From positions 1 through 50,369 of the forward strand of contig CAZECG010000016.1 of the NCBI GenBank assembly GCA_964510535.1: 50,369 nucleotides of DNA, in the 5' to 3' direction. Each line of letters begins with the position of its first letter. The first letter of the stretch is position 1. The stretch is from JAJPXC01 sp964510535 (GTDB lineage Bacteria > Bacteroidota > Bacteroidia > Bacteroidales > Muribaculaceae). The position numbers were made by a program, and so were the translations under genes. Below are positions 24,467 to 32,761 of the stretch, piece by piece. Under the pieces are notes generated by a model. It saw only the letters and a program-made list of their open reading frames with translations, did no database searches and had not been told where the DNA came from.

Positions 24467-25417
24467 TCAGTCGAGAATCACATTATATTTGTTGAGCGTG
24501 AAGACGGGATTGTATGACAGCTTGGCTTTACGCAGTCCCGGGTCGCCGCAATCTTCCTCCCGGTTGATATAGGCTATTCCGTGTCGTGCCGTCATGTCGG
24601 CGGCGAATAATTTGTTGATGGTCTCGCCCGCACCCGTTATGTCGTGGTCCATTTTCTCGATATGAAGATAGAGAGTGTCGCCGATGACCTCGCCAACGGT
24701 GAACGCCGCTATCGGCCCTCGAGGTGACAGGCGCAGGACGGCGCCTTCAAACGGGTAAGCCGCATAGTTGTCAAGCACTTTCACAACTTGCGCCAGTTCG
24801 GCCCGTGCGGTGTCGGAGTTGTCATGTTCAAGACGCATGATGAAATCCATCACTTCGGGGATGATGCCGGTGGTCAACGGTAGCAGCGCGGCCTCGGGGT
24901 GCTCGGCCAAGAAATGGTTGACGTGATTGCGTTTCTTGTTGAATTTCTTGCCGGTGAGTGTGGCGAGTTCGTTAGCATCGTAGATGTAGTCGGCCCAGTC
25001 GGTGAGCAGTTCGACCGACGACCGATGGCCTGCGATAAGACGCCACACCTGTTCTTCGGGAATAGCCGAGAACCGCGGGCATAGTCCGTGAGCCGCGCAA
25101 TATTCCTCTATCAGTTCCACCGCTTTCCTTATCGGCATAGCTCCTATGGGGAGGGAGAACGCCGTAGTCAATCGGTCGTTCTCGGTCAATCCTTTCATGA
25201 AAAGGGTGTCACCGATTAAGCAATGTTCATATTTGAAATAATCAGCCCACATATAGATGCCGCCTATCGTATAGTCGCAGGTGCGGCTTGTCGATTTCCT
25301 CAGCGTGCGGTTGATTGCCGGGATGTCGGAGAGCGTAATCGGCGAAAAATCGAGTCGCGGCTGTGAATGGTGTGTGTGATTCTCGCTGATTGCCAAGTAA
25401 GTAAACGAATAGTACAT
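24467..25417 (-). CDS. DUF2156 (phosphatidylglycerol lysyltransferase C-terminal-like) protein
   Basis: The ATG at 25415-25417 gives 316 residues beginning MYYSFTYLAISE. An alternative start at 25531 would place the -7 box inside the gene, so it is rejected. The fold is that of tandem GNAT-like acyltransferase domains in DUF2156: CDYTIGGIYMWADYFKYE, then KKFNKKRNHVNHFLAEHP, GAVLRLSPRGPIAAFTVGE, and YINREEDCGDPGLRKAKLSY near the end. In characterised relatives the domain transfers an amino acid from tRNA to a lipid or peptide. This stand-alone cytosolic form is common in Bacteroidota and its substrate is not known to me. Confidence 0.87.
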   Translation of the reverse strand: MYYSFTYLAISENHTHHSQPRLDFSPITLSDIPAINRTLRKSTSRTCDYTIGGIYMWADYFKYEHCLIGDTLFMKGLTENDRLTTAFSLPIGAMPIRKAVELIEEYCAAHGLCPRFSAIPEEQVWRLIAGHRSSVELLTDWADYIYDANELATLTGKKFNKKRNHVNHFLAEHPEAALLPLTTGIIPEVMDFIMRLEHDNSDTARAELAQVVKVLDNYAAYPFEGAVLRLSPRGPIAAFTVGEVIGDTLYLHIEKMDHDITGAGETINKLFAADMTARHGIAYINREEDCGDPGLRKAKLSYNPVFTLNKYNVILD

Positions 25418-25450
25418 ATCTTCTGTGTCTAAATCAAATTTATGTACTAT
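25409..25450. promoter_or_regulatory. Inverted repeat and -7 box at the DUF2156 start
   Basis: Perfect 10-bp arms ATAGTACATA (25409-25418) and TATGTACTAT (25441-25450), 22 nt apart. The left arm contains the start codon and the right arm overlaps the minus-strand -7 box TAAATTTG (25435-25442). This could be an operator; no -33 element is clear. Confidence 0.5.
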
Positions 25451-25582
25451 TAAAACAGGGAAACGCCGTCGATGGTTGAGAGGTACGCTTGTTTTCGTTA
25501 TCGGGGCGACCCGGCCAATCGCCAGTGCCATTGTCGATGATTGAAAGACGAGGCGCGCTGCGATACAGCTTTTTATAATAAA

Positions 25583-25628
25583 GCGACCCGACCGCTACCC
25601 TTTTTTAATGTGGCTGCGGCCAGGTCGC
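25583..25628. terminator. Possible terminator after yebC
   Basis: An imperfect stem GCGACC...CCGC with GCGG...GGTCGC, with three mismatches and T/A runs on both sides. It may serve the minus-strand yebC gene. Confidence 0.45.
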
Positions 25629-25661
25629 TACCGTTGCAGAGACCCGGTATAAGGTTGATTG

Positions 25662-26396
25662 TTATTCTTCGGTTTCTTCCTCTTCTTTCATGTTGTGGAA
25701 CACGTTCTGCACATCCTCGTCCTCCTCGAATTTGTCGAGCAGTTTCTCGATGGTAGCGCGTTGTTCGGGGGTAACCTCCTTGAGGTCGGTTGTGGGGATG
25801 CGCTCAAACTCTGAGCTGATAATCTCAAACTCGTTCTCCTCAAGATACTTCTGGATGTGGGCATATTCTTCGTAAGGCCCATAGATGACAATTTCTTCCT
25901 CGTCGATGTCAAAATCGTCGCATCCGAAGTCAATCAGCTCCAGCTCGAGGTCTTCGATTGAAAGTCCCTCTTTAGGTTTGATTTTGAAAACGCTCTTGCG
26001 GTCAAACAGGAACGACAGTGAGCCTTGTGTGCCGAGCGAGCCGCCGTGCTTGGTGAAGTAGGAGCGCACGTTGGCCACGGTGCGGGTATTGTTGTCGGTA
26101 GCGGCTTCGACCACGATGGCGATGCCGAAGGGGCCGTATCCCTCATAAGTGATTTCCTTGTAGTCGCCGGCATCTTTGTCGGTGGCTTTCTTGATGGCAC
26201 GTTCGACGGTGTCTTTGGGCATATTGGCGGCTTTGGCGTTCTGCATCAGCGCGCGGAGACGGGGGTTGGTGTCGGGGTCGGGACCGCCGGCCTTGGCGGC
26301 GATGGTGATTTCTTTCCCTATGCGGGTGAATGTGCGCGACATATTGCCCCAGCGTTTGAGTTTTCTTGCTTTGCGGTATTCAAAAGCTCTTCCCAT
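25662..26396 (-). CDS. yebC: YebC/PmpR-family protein (TACO1-like)
   Basis: The 244-residue protein has the full family layout: MGRAFEYRKARKLKRWGNMS at the start, then KAGGPDPDTNPRLRALMQNAKAANMPKDTVERAIKKA, EGYGPFGIAIVVEAATDNNTRTVANVRSYF and GGSLGTQGSLSFLFDRK. Family members act as transcriptional regulators or, as more recent work suggests, help ribosomes through stalling sequences such as proline runs. The C-terminus is strongly acidic (EEEETEE). It lies 56 nt downstream of pheT on the same strand with no promoter visible between, so the two are likely co-transcribed. Confidence 0.95.
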   Translation of the reverse strand: MGRAFEYRKARKLKRWGNMSRTFTRIGKEITIAAKAGGPDPDTNPRLRALMQNAKAANMPKDTVERAIKKATDKDAGDYKEITYEGYGPFGIAIVVEAATDNNTRTVANVRSYFTKHGGSLGTQGSLSFLFDRKSVFKIKPKEGLSIEDLELELIDFGCDDFDIDEEEIVIYGPYEEYAHIQKYLEENEFEIISSEFERIPTTDLKEVTPEQRATIEKLLDKFEEDEDVQNVFHNMKEEEETEE

Positions 26397-26452
26397 ATTG
26401 TTGTGATATTTTGTTTAGATTATGTGCGAGTTGAAAAATCATAAGTGGTTAA

Positions 26453-28921
26453 TTATCTCAGCGACGCGCCGAGACGCTTTTCGAGGTTCGCCACGATTTT
26501 TGCCATGACGGCTTCTATCTGCTTATCCTGGAGTGTCTTCTCGTCATCCTGGAGTGTGACGGCGATGGCATAGGATTTCTTGCCGGCGGGGAGTTTTTCC
26601 CCTTCGTAGACATCAAACAGTGTGACATCCTTGAGCAGCTTGCGCTCGCTTTCGCGCACGGTGTTCTCGACTTGTTCCATTGTCACTGCCGAGTCGAGCA
26701 GCAAGGCAAGGTCGCGTTTTACCTCTTGGGTCTTTGGCAGGGGCGTGAAAGAAACTTTCTTCTTGAGCGCGAGTTTCACCAAGGCGTTCCAGTCAAGCTC
26801 GGCGAAAAGCACGGGCTGCTTGATGTCGCAGGCTTTCAAAAGCTGTCGGGTTACCAATCCCATTGTTCCGAGCGTCTTGCCTGAGCGGGTGACAATCGTG
26901 ATGCCTGCCGAATAAATGTCGGTCGGAACCTCGGTCTTTAGGCTGATTTCGCGGGTGTTCAGCCCCAATCGGGCGAACACGTTAGCCACGATGGCTTTCA
27001 AGTCGTAGAATGTGGCTTCCTCGGCGGGGCGGTTCCAGCCGCCTTGGCGCAGGTTGCCCGTGAGCCACAGTCCAAGGCGCGCGCCCTCGCTGTAGGGGGC
27101 GAGCGGTGATTCGTCGGTGATGGCGGCTTCGGGATCGCGGAAGTAGACGTTGCCAAACTCATACATCATCAGGTCGGCTGCACGGCGGTTGATGTTGTGG
27201 GCGAGCGATTCGAGACCTCCGAAGAGCAGGGTCTGGCGCATGACGTTGAGGTCGTTGCTCAACGGATTGAGCAATTTCACGCAATGGTCGGCAGGGTAGG
27301 TCGATAGCCCGTCGTAGTATCCCTCGGCGGTGAGCGAGTTGTTGAGTATCTCGTTGAATCCGGTCGCGGTGAGCTGGTCGGCTATAAGGCGGCGCAGGTC
27401 GTCGCTGCTGTCGGTGATTGTCTTGAACGACAGTGATGAGTGGACGGTTGACGAGTATTCGACATTGTTGTAGCCGTAGATGCGCAGCACATCCTCGATA
27501 ACGTCGCATGGGCGTTGCACGTCGACGCGGTAGGTCGGCACTTCGAGGTCAATCTCCCCCTCGCGGCGATTGGTGATGGCTATCTCGAGCGAACGGAGTA
27601 TGGCGTCGATTTCGTCGGTCGGGATATGTTTTCCTATGAGGGAATAGGCTTTGGCATATTGTAGAGTGACTTTGAACGGCTCTATTTTAGATGGATAGAT
27701 GTCTACGATGTCGCCGCAGATTTCCCCTCCGGCAAGTTCCTTGACGAGCAGTGTGGCAAGTTTCAGCGCGTAGACTGTGCCGTTGGGGTCTATCCCGCGC
27801 TCGAAGCGGAACGATGAGTCGGTGCTTAGGCCGTGGCGGCGGGCTGTCTTGCGCACCCAAGTGGGGTTGAAGTATGCGCTTTCGAGGAAAATAGAGGTTG
27901 TGGTGTCGGTCACACCCGAGTCAAGGCCGCCGAACACTCCGGCGATGCACATGGGTTCCTCGGCGTTGCATATCATCAGGTCGCGGCTGTCGAGCTTGCG
28001 TTCAATGCCGTCGAGCGTGGTGAACGGTGTGCCGTCGGCGCAGGCCTTGACCACGATTTTCCCCCCTTTGATTTTGTCGAGGTCAAAGCAGTGCATCGGT
28101 TGGCCTATGCCGTGAAGTATGTAGTTGGTTATATCGACGATGTTGTTGATGGGGCGCAAGCCTATCGCATTGAGACGGTCTTTGAGCCATTGCGGGCTTT
28201 CTGCCACTTTGACTCCGCGGATAGTCACACCGCTATAGCGCGGGGCTGCCTCGGCGTTGTCGACCTCTACGCTGATTGCTCCGTCGGGACGGTCGGTTTT
28301 GTAGCTGTCGACTTCGGGGCGGTGCAGCTTGCCGTCGGTGGCGTGGCGTGAAAGCCATGCGTTGAGGTCGCGTGCCACTCCGTAGTGTGACGCGGCGTCG
28401 ATGCGGTTGGGCGTGAGGTCGACTTCAAGCACGTAGTCGCTTGAGAGATTGTAATATTGAGCTGCCGGTGTGCCGGGGGCTACATCCTCTTTGATGACTA
28501 TGATGCCGTCGTGTGATGTTCCGACCCCTATTTCGTCCTCGGCGCAAATCATGCCGAGCGATTCTACACCGCGTATTTTGGAGCGTTTAATCTGAAACTC
28601 TTTATCGCCATCGTAGAGTGTGGTGCCTACTGTGGCGACGACCACGGTCTGACCGGCTGCCACGTTAGGGGCTCCACAGACAATCTGTGTCGGTTGGCCG
28701 TCACCGAGGTCTACAGTGGTGATGTGGAGGTGGTCGCTGTTGGGATGCTCCTCGCAGGTCAGCACTTTGCCTATGACGATGCCGCGCAGTCCGCCGCGAA
28801 TCGATTCAACCTCCTCGACCGAACCGGTCTCAAGCCCGATTGAGGTTAACGCTGCCGCCACTTCCTCGGCGGTCATGTCGAAATCGACATATTGCTTAAG
28901 CCATTTGTAGGATATGTTCAT
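26453..28921 (-). CDS. pheT: Phenylalanine--tRNA ligase beta subunit
   Basis: The 822-residue subunit works with PheS to charge tRNA-Phe. Visible domains: an N-terminal tRNA-binding OB domain (about 39-150; CGAPNVAAGQTVVVATVG), the B3/B4 editing region (about 205-380; DLTPNRIDAASHYGVARDLNA before it, NNIVDITNYILHGIGQPMHCFD within), the B5 domain (about 400-470), the catalytic-like core, and the C-terminal anticodon-binding ferredoxin-like domain (FTPLPKTQEVKRDLALLLD, then FDVYEGEKLPAGKKSYAIAV). The length is normal. pheS is not in this window, as is common in Bacteroidota. Confidence 0.97.
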   Translation of the reverse strand: MNISYKWLKQYVDFDMTAEEVAAALTSIGLETGSVEEVESIRGGLRGIVIGKVLTCEEHPNSDHLHITTVDLGDGQPTQIVCGAPNVAAGQTVVVATVGTTLYDGDKEFQIKRSKIRGVESLGMICAEDEIGVGTSHDGIIVIKEDVAPGTPAAQYYNLSSDYVLEVDLTPNRIDAASHYGVARDLNAWLSRHATDGKLHRPEVDSYKTDRPDGAISVEVDNAEAAPRYSGVTIRGVKVAESPQWLKDRLNAIGLRPINNIVDITNYILHGIGQPMHCFDLDKIKGGKIVVKACADGTPFTTLDGIERKLDSRDLMICNAEEPMCIAGVFGGLDSGVTDTTTSIFLESAYFNPTWVRKTARRHGLSTDSSFRFERGIDPNGTVYALKLATLLVKELAGGEICGDIVDIYPSKIEPFKVTLQYAKAYSLIGKHIPTDEIDAILRSLEIAITNRREGEIDLEVPTYRVDVQRPCDVIEDVLRIYGYNNVEYSSTVHSSLSFKTITDSSDDLRRLIADQLTATGFNEILNNSLTAEGYYDGLSTYPADHCVKLLNPLSNDLNVMRQTLLFGGLESLAHNINRRAADLMMYEFGNVYFRDPEAAITDESPLAPYSEGARLGLWLTGNLRQGGWNRPAEEATFYDLKAIVANVFARLGLNTREISLKTEVPTDIYSAGITIVTRSGKTLGTMGLVTRQLLKACDIKQPVLFAELDWNALVKLALKKKVSFTPLPKTQEVKRDLALLLDSAVTMEQVENTVRESERKLLKDVTLFDVYEGEKLPAGKKSYAIAVTLQDDEKTLQDKQIEAVMAKIVANLEKRLGASLR

Positions 28922-28979
28922 AAATGGTGTCTTTTTGCCTTTAAAACTGTGTTACCGACCTCATGGCCAATAAATCGTG

Positions 28980-29010
28980 CAAATTTAGCGAAAAAATCCC
29001 ATCCCCCCAA
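28980..29010 (-). promoter_or_regulatory. Promoter of pheT-yebC
   Basis: On the minus strand TTG at 29008-29010, a 20-nt spacer and TAAATTTG at 28980-28987. The leader is about 50 nt; no T-box or attenuator was recognised. Confidence 0.7.
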
Positions 29011-29101
29011 CACCATATCGGTCAAAGCGCGCCGCCGCCGCCACTTTTTTTGTTGTCTTTGGCTGCGCCTTAGATACTCGCGCTCGGCAAAAACAAATAA
29101 A

Positions 29102-29134
29102 TTTGATTTTTGCGCTCGCTTATTCGTATCTTTG
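29102..29134 (+). promoter_or_regulatory. Promoter of the MBOAT operon (copy B of a repeated promoter)
   Basis: TTG at 29103-29105, a 21-nt spacer and TATCTTTG at 29127-29134. The 34 nt at 29102-29135 are identical to the promoter of the cytidylate-kinase-like gene on the other strand. Confidence 0.75.
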
Positions 29135-29153
29135 CAGTCCATAAATCCTGCCG

Positions 29154-30611
29154 ATGATATTTAACTCGTTTGAATTCCTTTTGTTTCTGCCTTTGACGTT
29201 TTTAGTCTATTGGTTAGTGCTTAAAGAGAGGACGCCCCGCAATCTGTTCATAATCGCCGCCAGTTACACTTTCTACGGCTGGTGGAATGTCAAATTTCTG
29301 GGGCTGATTGCCTTCACCACTTTATGCAGCTATCTCAGCGGTCTCGTTATCGAGCGGCTGAACGACCGTCGCCACTGCGCGGCTTTAGCGGTGTTGTGGG
29401 TAAACACCGCCATTAATCTCGGCATACTGGGGATGTTCAAATATTTTGACTTCTTTGCACACAGTTTCTATCAGATGATGAACGCCTTGGGGTGGGCTGT
29501 CGACGATGTCACGCTCGGACTTGTGTTGCCTGTGGGTATCTCGTTTTATACGTTTCAGGCACTCAGCTATTCGATTGACGTGTATCGCCGCAAAATCGAG
29601 GCGAGCCGCGATATACTCGCGTTCTTCGCGTTCATCAGTTTCTTCCCTCAGCTCGTGGCAGGCCCGATAGAGAGGGCTTCAAACCTGTTGCCGCAATTCA
29701 TGCGTTCACATCGCTTTGACTATTCGCAAGGCGTGTCGGGGATGAGGCAGATACTTTGGGGTCTGTTTAAGAAGATGGTTGTGGCTGATAATTGCGCTGC
29801 GGCGGTTGACCTTATTTTCGGCGATTACACTTCGATGGGAGCGGCTAACCTGTGGATTGGCGCGGCTCTGTTCTCGTTTCAGATTTACGGGGATTTCTCA
29901 GGTTATTCCGATATAGCCGTCGGGACGGCGCGATTGTTCGGATTTGAGCTGATGCGTAATTTCAAGCTGCCCTTTTTCTCCCGTGACATCGGTGAGTTCT
30001 GGCGGCGTTGGCACATTTCGCTCACGACCTGGTTCCGCGACTACGTCTACATCCCGATAGGAGGGAGCCGTGTGGGCAAGCCCAAAAAGGTGCGCAACAC
30101 GTTTGTCATCTTCCTGCTGAGCGGTTTTTGGCATGGCGCGACGTGGGGTTATCTGGCATGGGGAGCGTATCATGCGGTGTTGTTTGTCCCGATGATACTC
30201 ACCGGGCGCAATCGCAAGTATCTTGACGAGCCGGCGGCAGGTCGGCGGTTGCCGTCGATTAATGAAGCTGCCATGATGGCGTGGACTTTTGTTCTCGTTT
30301 CCATAGGGTTCGTTTTTTTCCGAACAAAAGAGATTGGTTATGCCTGTGAGTATCTAAAGATGATGTTCACCGGCTTCATCCCGCCCTATTCCTCTACGCC
30401 GCTGATAGGATTTGCCCCGCTATGCTGGGTGGCGGTGATGATGTGTGCGGAATGGGTGGCGCGCCACCGCGAAAACCCCTTGGCTTTTCGCGGAGATGAG
30501 AAGGGGCTGTTCCGAAGCCGCGCGGCGCGCTGTACGCTATACTATGTCATATTCATGACACTCTTGCTTTTCTCGGGTAATCAGCAGCAGTTCATTTATT
30601 TCCAATTCTGA
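29154..30611 (+). CDS. MBOAT-family O-acyltransferase (AlgI-like)
   Basis: The 485-residue inner-membrane protein has about 11 hydrophobic segments. It belongs to the AlgI/DltB branch of membrane-bound O-acyltransferases, which move acyl groups across the membrane to extracytoplasmic polymers. Signatures: PVGISFYTFQALSYSIDVYR, FFPQLVAGPIERASNLLPQ, FWRRWHISLTTWFRDYVYIP, and the catalytic histidine in LLSGFWHGATWGYLAWGAYH. It lies 7 nt upstream of an SGNH-like partner, the usual two-protein arrangement for acetylation of a surface glycan. The acceptor polymer is unknown. MBOAT families in Bacteroidota are numerous, so a specific name is not justified. Confidence 0.94.
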   Translation: MIFNSFEFLLFLPLTFLVYWLVLKERTPRNLFIIAASYTFYGWWNVKFLGLIAFTTLCSYLSGLVIERLNDRRHCAALAVLWVNTAINLGILGMFKYFDFFAHSFYQMMNALGWAVDDVTLGLVLPVGISFYTFQALSYSIDVYRRKIEASRDILAFFAFISFFPQLVAGPIERASNLLPQFMRSHRFDYSQGVSGMRQILWGLFKKMVVADNCAAAVDLIFGDYTSMGAANLWIGAALFSFQIYGDFSGYSDIAVGTARLFGFELMRNFKLPFFSRDIGEFWRRWHISLTTWFRDYVYIPIGGSRVGKPKKVRNTFVIFLLSGFWHGATWGYLAWGAYHAVLFVPMILTGRNRKYLDEPAAGRRLPSINEAAMMAWTFVLVSIGFVFFRTKEIGYACEYLKMMFTGFIPPYSSTPLIGFAPLCWVAVMMCAEWVARHRENPLAFRGDEKGLFRSRAARCTLYYVIFMTLLLFSGNQQQFIYFQF

Positions 30612-30618
30612 TTGCGCT

Positions 30619-31590
30619 ATGAAACGTTTTTTGAGTTACGTCGGAATTTTCGCCTTGGCGGTGTCGCTGTCACTTGCCGTCGGAGAGGTCATAGTCAGGA
30701 GCATACCGAATCCTTATAAGGCAAAGGCCGGCGGGATTGAGCGTTGCGGCCATCGGGTGGCGACTCTCGTCCTCGGAAGCAGCCACACCTATTATGGGGT
30801 GGTGCCCGATGCACTTGGCGACAGCGTGTTTAATCTCGCCAACATATCGCAAAATTATGAGTATGACTACCTGTTGCTCGAAAAATACGCTCCATTGATG
30901 CCGCGTCTGCGCCGTGTGATTATCAACGTTGACTACTGTTCGTTTTTCGACAGCGATTTCCCTCATGGCGAATGGTGGCAAGAGACCAATTATCAGCTCT
31001 ATATGGGGGTGAGTAAACATGGGCCGCTGTCGCGTACCGGCTTTGAAATCTCCAATTTCCCGATATATGCGGGAAAACTGCGCAAATTCATGACCCGCAA
31101 GGCTCCGGCGATGTGTGATTCTGCGGGATTTGGAACCGATTACACATTTGAGTCGCGGCTTGTCGGCTGGGAACGCACCGGCGAAATTGCGGCGCGTCGC
31201 CACACTGCCCCCGACAGCTCGTGGGTGGATTACAATCTCGGCTATCTGCGGCGTCTTATCGCCTTGTGTCGGAGCATAGGGGTCGAGCCTGTGCTTGTCA
31301 CCCTGCCGTGTTACGCGACTTACAACGAGCATCTCGACAAGGCGCAGTTTGACCGTTATGTCGCCTTGACCGGCATGGTCGCGGACTCCTACGGCTTGCA
31401 ATGGTTAGATTTCATGTCAGACAGCCGTTTCGCTGCCGACGATTTTTGGGACGCTGACCACCTGAATGACCGCGGAGCCGTTAAATTCAGCCATATCCTT
31501 CGCGATTCCCTCGCCGTTATTCCGATTTGGCGCTGTCGCGGCTCAGCGGATGGCGGCGAGACCCCCTTGCGAAGTCTCTTTGTAGATTGA
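30619..31590 (+). CDS. SGNH/AlgJ-like extracytoplasmic acyltransferase partner
   Basis: The 323-residue protein has one N-terminal membrane anchor (YVGIFALAVSLSLAVGEVIV) and a domain facing the periplasm. It shows the catalytic pattern of AlgX/AlgJ/DltD-type SGNH-like proteins: Ser-His in LVLGSSHTYYGVVPD near residue 54, and the DxxH pair in DADHLNDRGAVKF near residue 283. It would complete acyl transfer begun by the adjacent MBOAT protein. Its last 48 bp overlap the end of the convergent sdaA gene. The C-terminus beyond the DxxH motif is short. Confidence 0.82.
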   Translation: MKRFLSYVGIFALAVSLSLAVGEVIVRSIPNPYKAKAGGIERCGHRVATLVLGSSHTYYGVVPDALGDSVFNLANISQNYEYDYLLLEKYAPLMPRLRRVIINVDYCSFFDSDFPHGEWWQETNYQLYMGVSKHGPLSRTGFEISNFPIYAGKLRKFMTRKAPAMCDSAGFGTDYTFESRLVGWERTGEIAARRHTAPDSSWVDYNLGYLRRLIALCRSIGVEPVLVTLPCYATYNEHLDKAQFDRYVALTGMVADSYGLQWLDFMSDSRFAADDFWDADHLNDRGAVKFSHILRDSLAVIPIWRCRGSADGGETPLRSLFVD

Positions 31591-32742
31591 CGGCAGGTCG
31601 TGGCCCGTTTGTTTCATGACCTCCACTATGCGGTCAAATTTGACGGAGTGTTGCCCGTCGGAGAAGGCGGCGTAAAGATTTGAGTCTAAGGCGCGTGCCG
31701 CGGCGTAGGCGTTGCGCTCTATGCATGGTATTTGCACGAGTCCGCACACCGGGTCGCAGGTCAATCCCAAGTGGTGTTCAAGCCCCATTTCGGCAGAATA
31801 CTCGATTTGTGCCGGTGTGCCCCCGAACAGTTGCGACGCTGCTGCCGCTGCCATAGCGCAAGCCACGCCTATTTCCCCTTGGCAACCCACTTCGGCTCCG
31901 CTCACCGAGGCGTTGGTTTTGACAACGTTGCCAAATAGGCCGGCGGTTGCCAATGCGCGTAAAATGCGTGTTTCGCTGAACCCTTTTGACTTGTAGAGGT
32001 GGTAGAGCACGGCGGGTAGCACGCCGCTCGAGCCGCATGTGGGTGCTGTGACGATGAGTCCGCCCGAGGCGTTCTCTTCGCTGACGGCGAGAGCGTAGGC
32101 ATAAACCTCGCCGCGGCTTCTTAGCGATTGGCTGTAGCCCGATGAGTGCACGTAGTAGCTTACCGCTTTGCGTCTCACTCCAAGACCTCCCGGGAGCACT
32201 CCCTCGGCTTCAAGCCCGCGCTCCACCGACTCTTTCATCACTTGCCACACCTGTTTGAGATAGTCCCATATTTCTTCTCCCTCACACTCGTCGACATATT
32301 CCCAATAGCTTTTGCCCGTCGTGGTGCACCAGTCGAGTATCTCGGCGATTGTGGTCATTGAGTAGATTTTGCGTTTGGGGGTGCGGCTTTCTCCTTCGGC
32401 TACGATGTCGCCTCCGCCGATGCTAAACCACGTGCGGTTGGCAATCTGGCGGCCGTCGCCGTCAAATGCGCTGAACGTCATACCGTTAGGGTGAAACGGC
32501 AAGAAGGTCTCGGGCCGCCAGACGATTGTGGCGGGCGCTACGGGTTCCAGCGCGTCGAGAATGGCGCGGTCGGTGAGGTGGCCGCGGCCGGTTGCGGCAA
32601 GCGCTCCGTAGAGTGTGACTTCGAAACGGGCTGGCTTTTTGTCGCAGATTCCGATAAATGCGTTGGCGGCACGGAGTGGACCCATCGTGTGTGAACTCGA
32701 TGGGCCGTGGCCTATTTTGAACAGTTCGCGTAGCGATTCCAT
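31543..32742 (-). CDS. sdaA: L-serine ammonia-lyase (iron-sulfur type)
   Basis: The 399-residue enzyme deaminates L-serine to pyruvate and ammonia using a [4Fe-4S] cluster. It is the single-chain form: beta-like domain first (LFKIGHGPSSSHTMGPLRAANAF), then the alpha domain (TAPTCGSSGVLPAVLYHLYK; SVSGAEVGCQGEIGVACAMAA). The likely cluster ligands are the Cys in PTCGSSG and two in GLTCDPVCGLVQIPCIERNA. It follows the GH31 gene by 19 nt and may be the last gene of the recF operon. Confidence 0.95.
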   Translation of the reverse strand: MESLRELFKIGHGPSSSHTMGPLRAANAFIGICDKKPARFEVTLYGALAATGRGHLTDRAILDALEPVAPATIVWRPETFLPFHPNGMTFSAFDGDGRQIANRTWFSIGGGDIVAEGESRTPKRKIYSMTTIAEILDWCTTTGKSYWEYVDECEGEEIWDYLKQVWQVMKESVERGLEAEGVLPGGLGVRRKAVSYYVHSSGYSQSLRSRGEVYAYALAVSEENASGGLIVTAPTCGSSGVLPAVLYHLYKSKGFSETRILRALATAGLFGNVVKTNASVSGAEVGCQGEIGVACAMAAAAASQLFGGTPAQIEYSAEMGLEHHLGLTCDPVCGLVQIPCIERNAYAAARALDSNLYAAFSDGQHSVKFDRIVEVMKQTGHDLPSIYKETSQGGLAAIR

Positions 32743-32761
32743 GTGATTCCTTGTTTTATTA

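Noticed and set aside
28921..29153. A T-box or other leader regulating pheT
   Set aside because: The leader is only about 50 nt and shows no anti-terminator pair.
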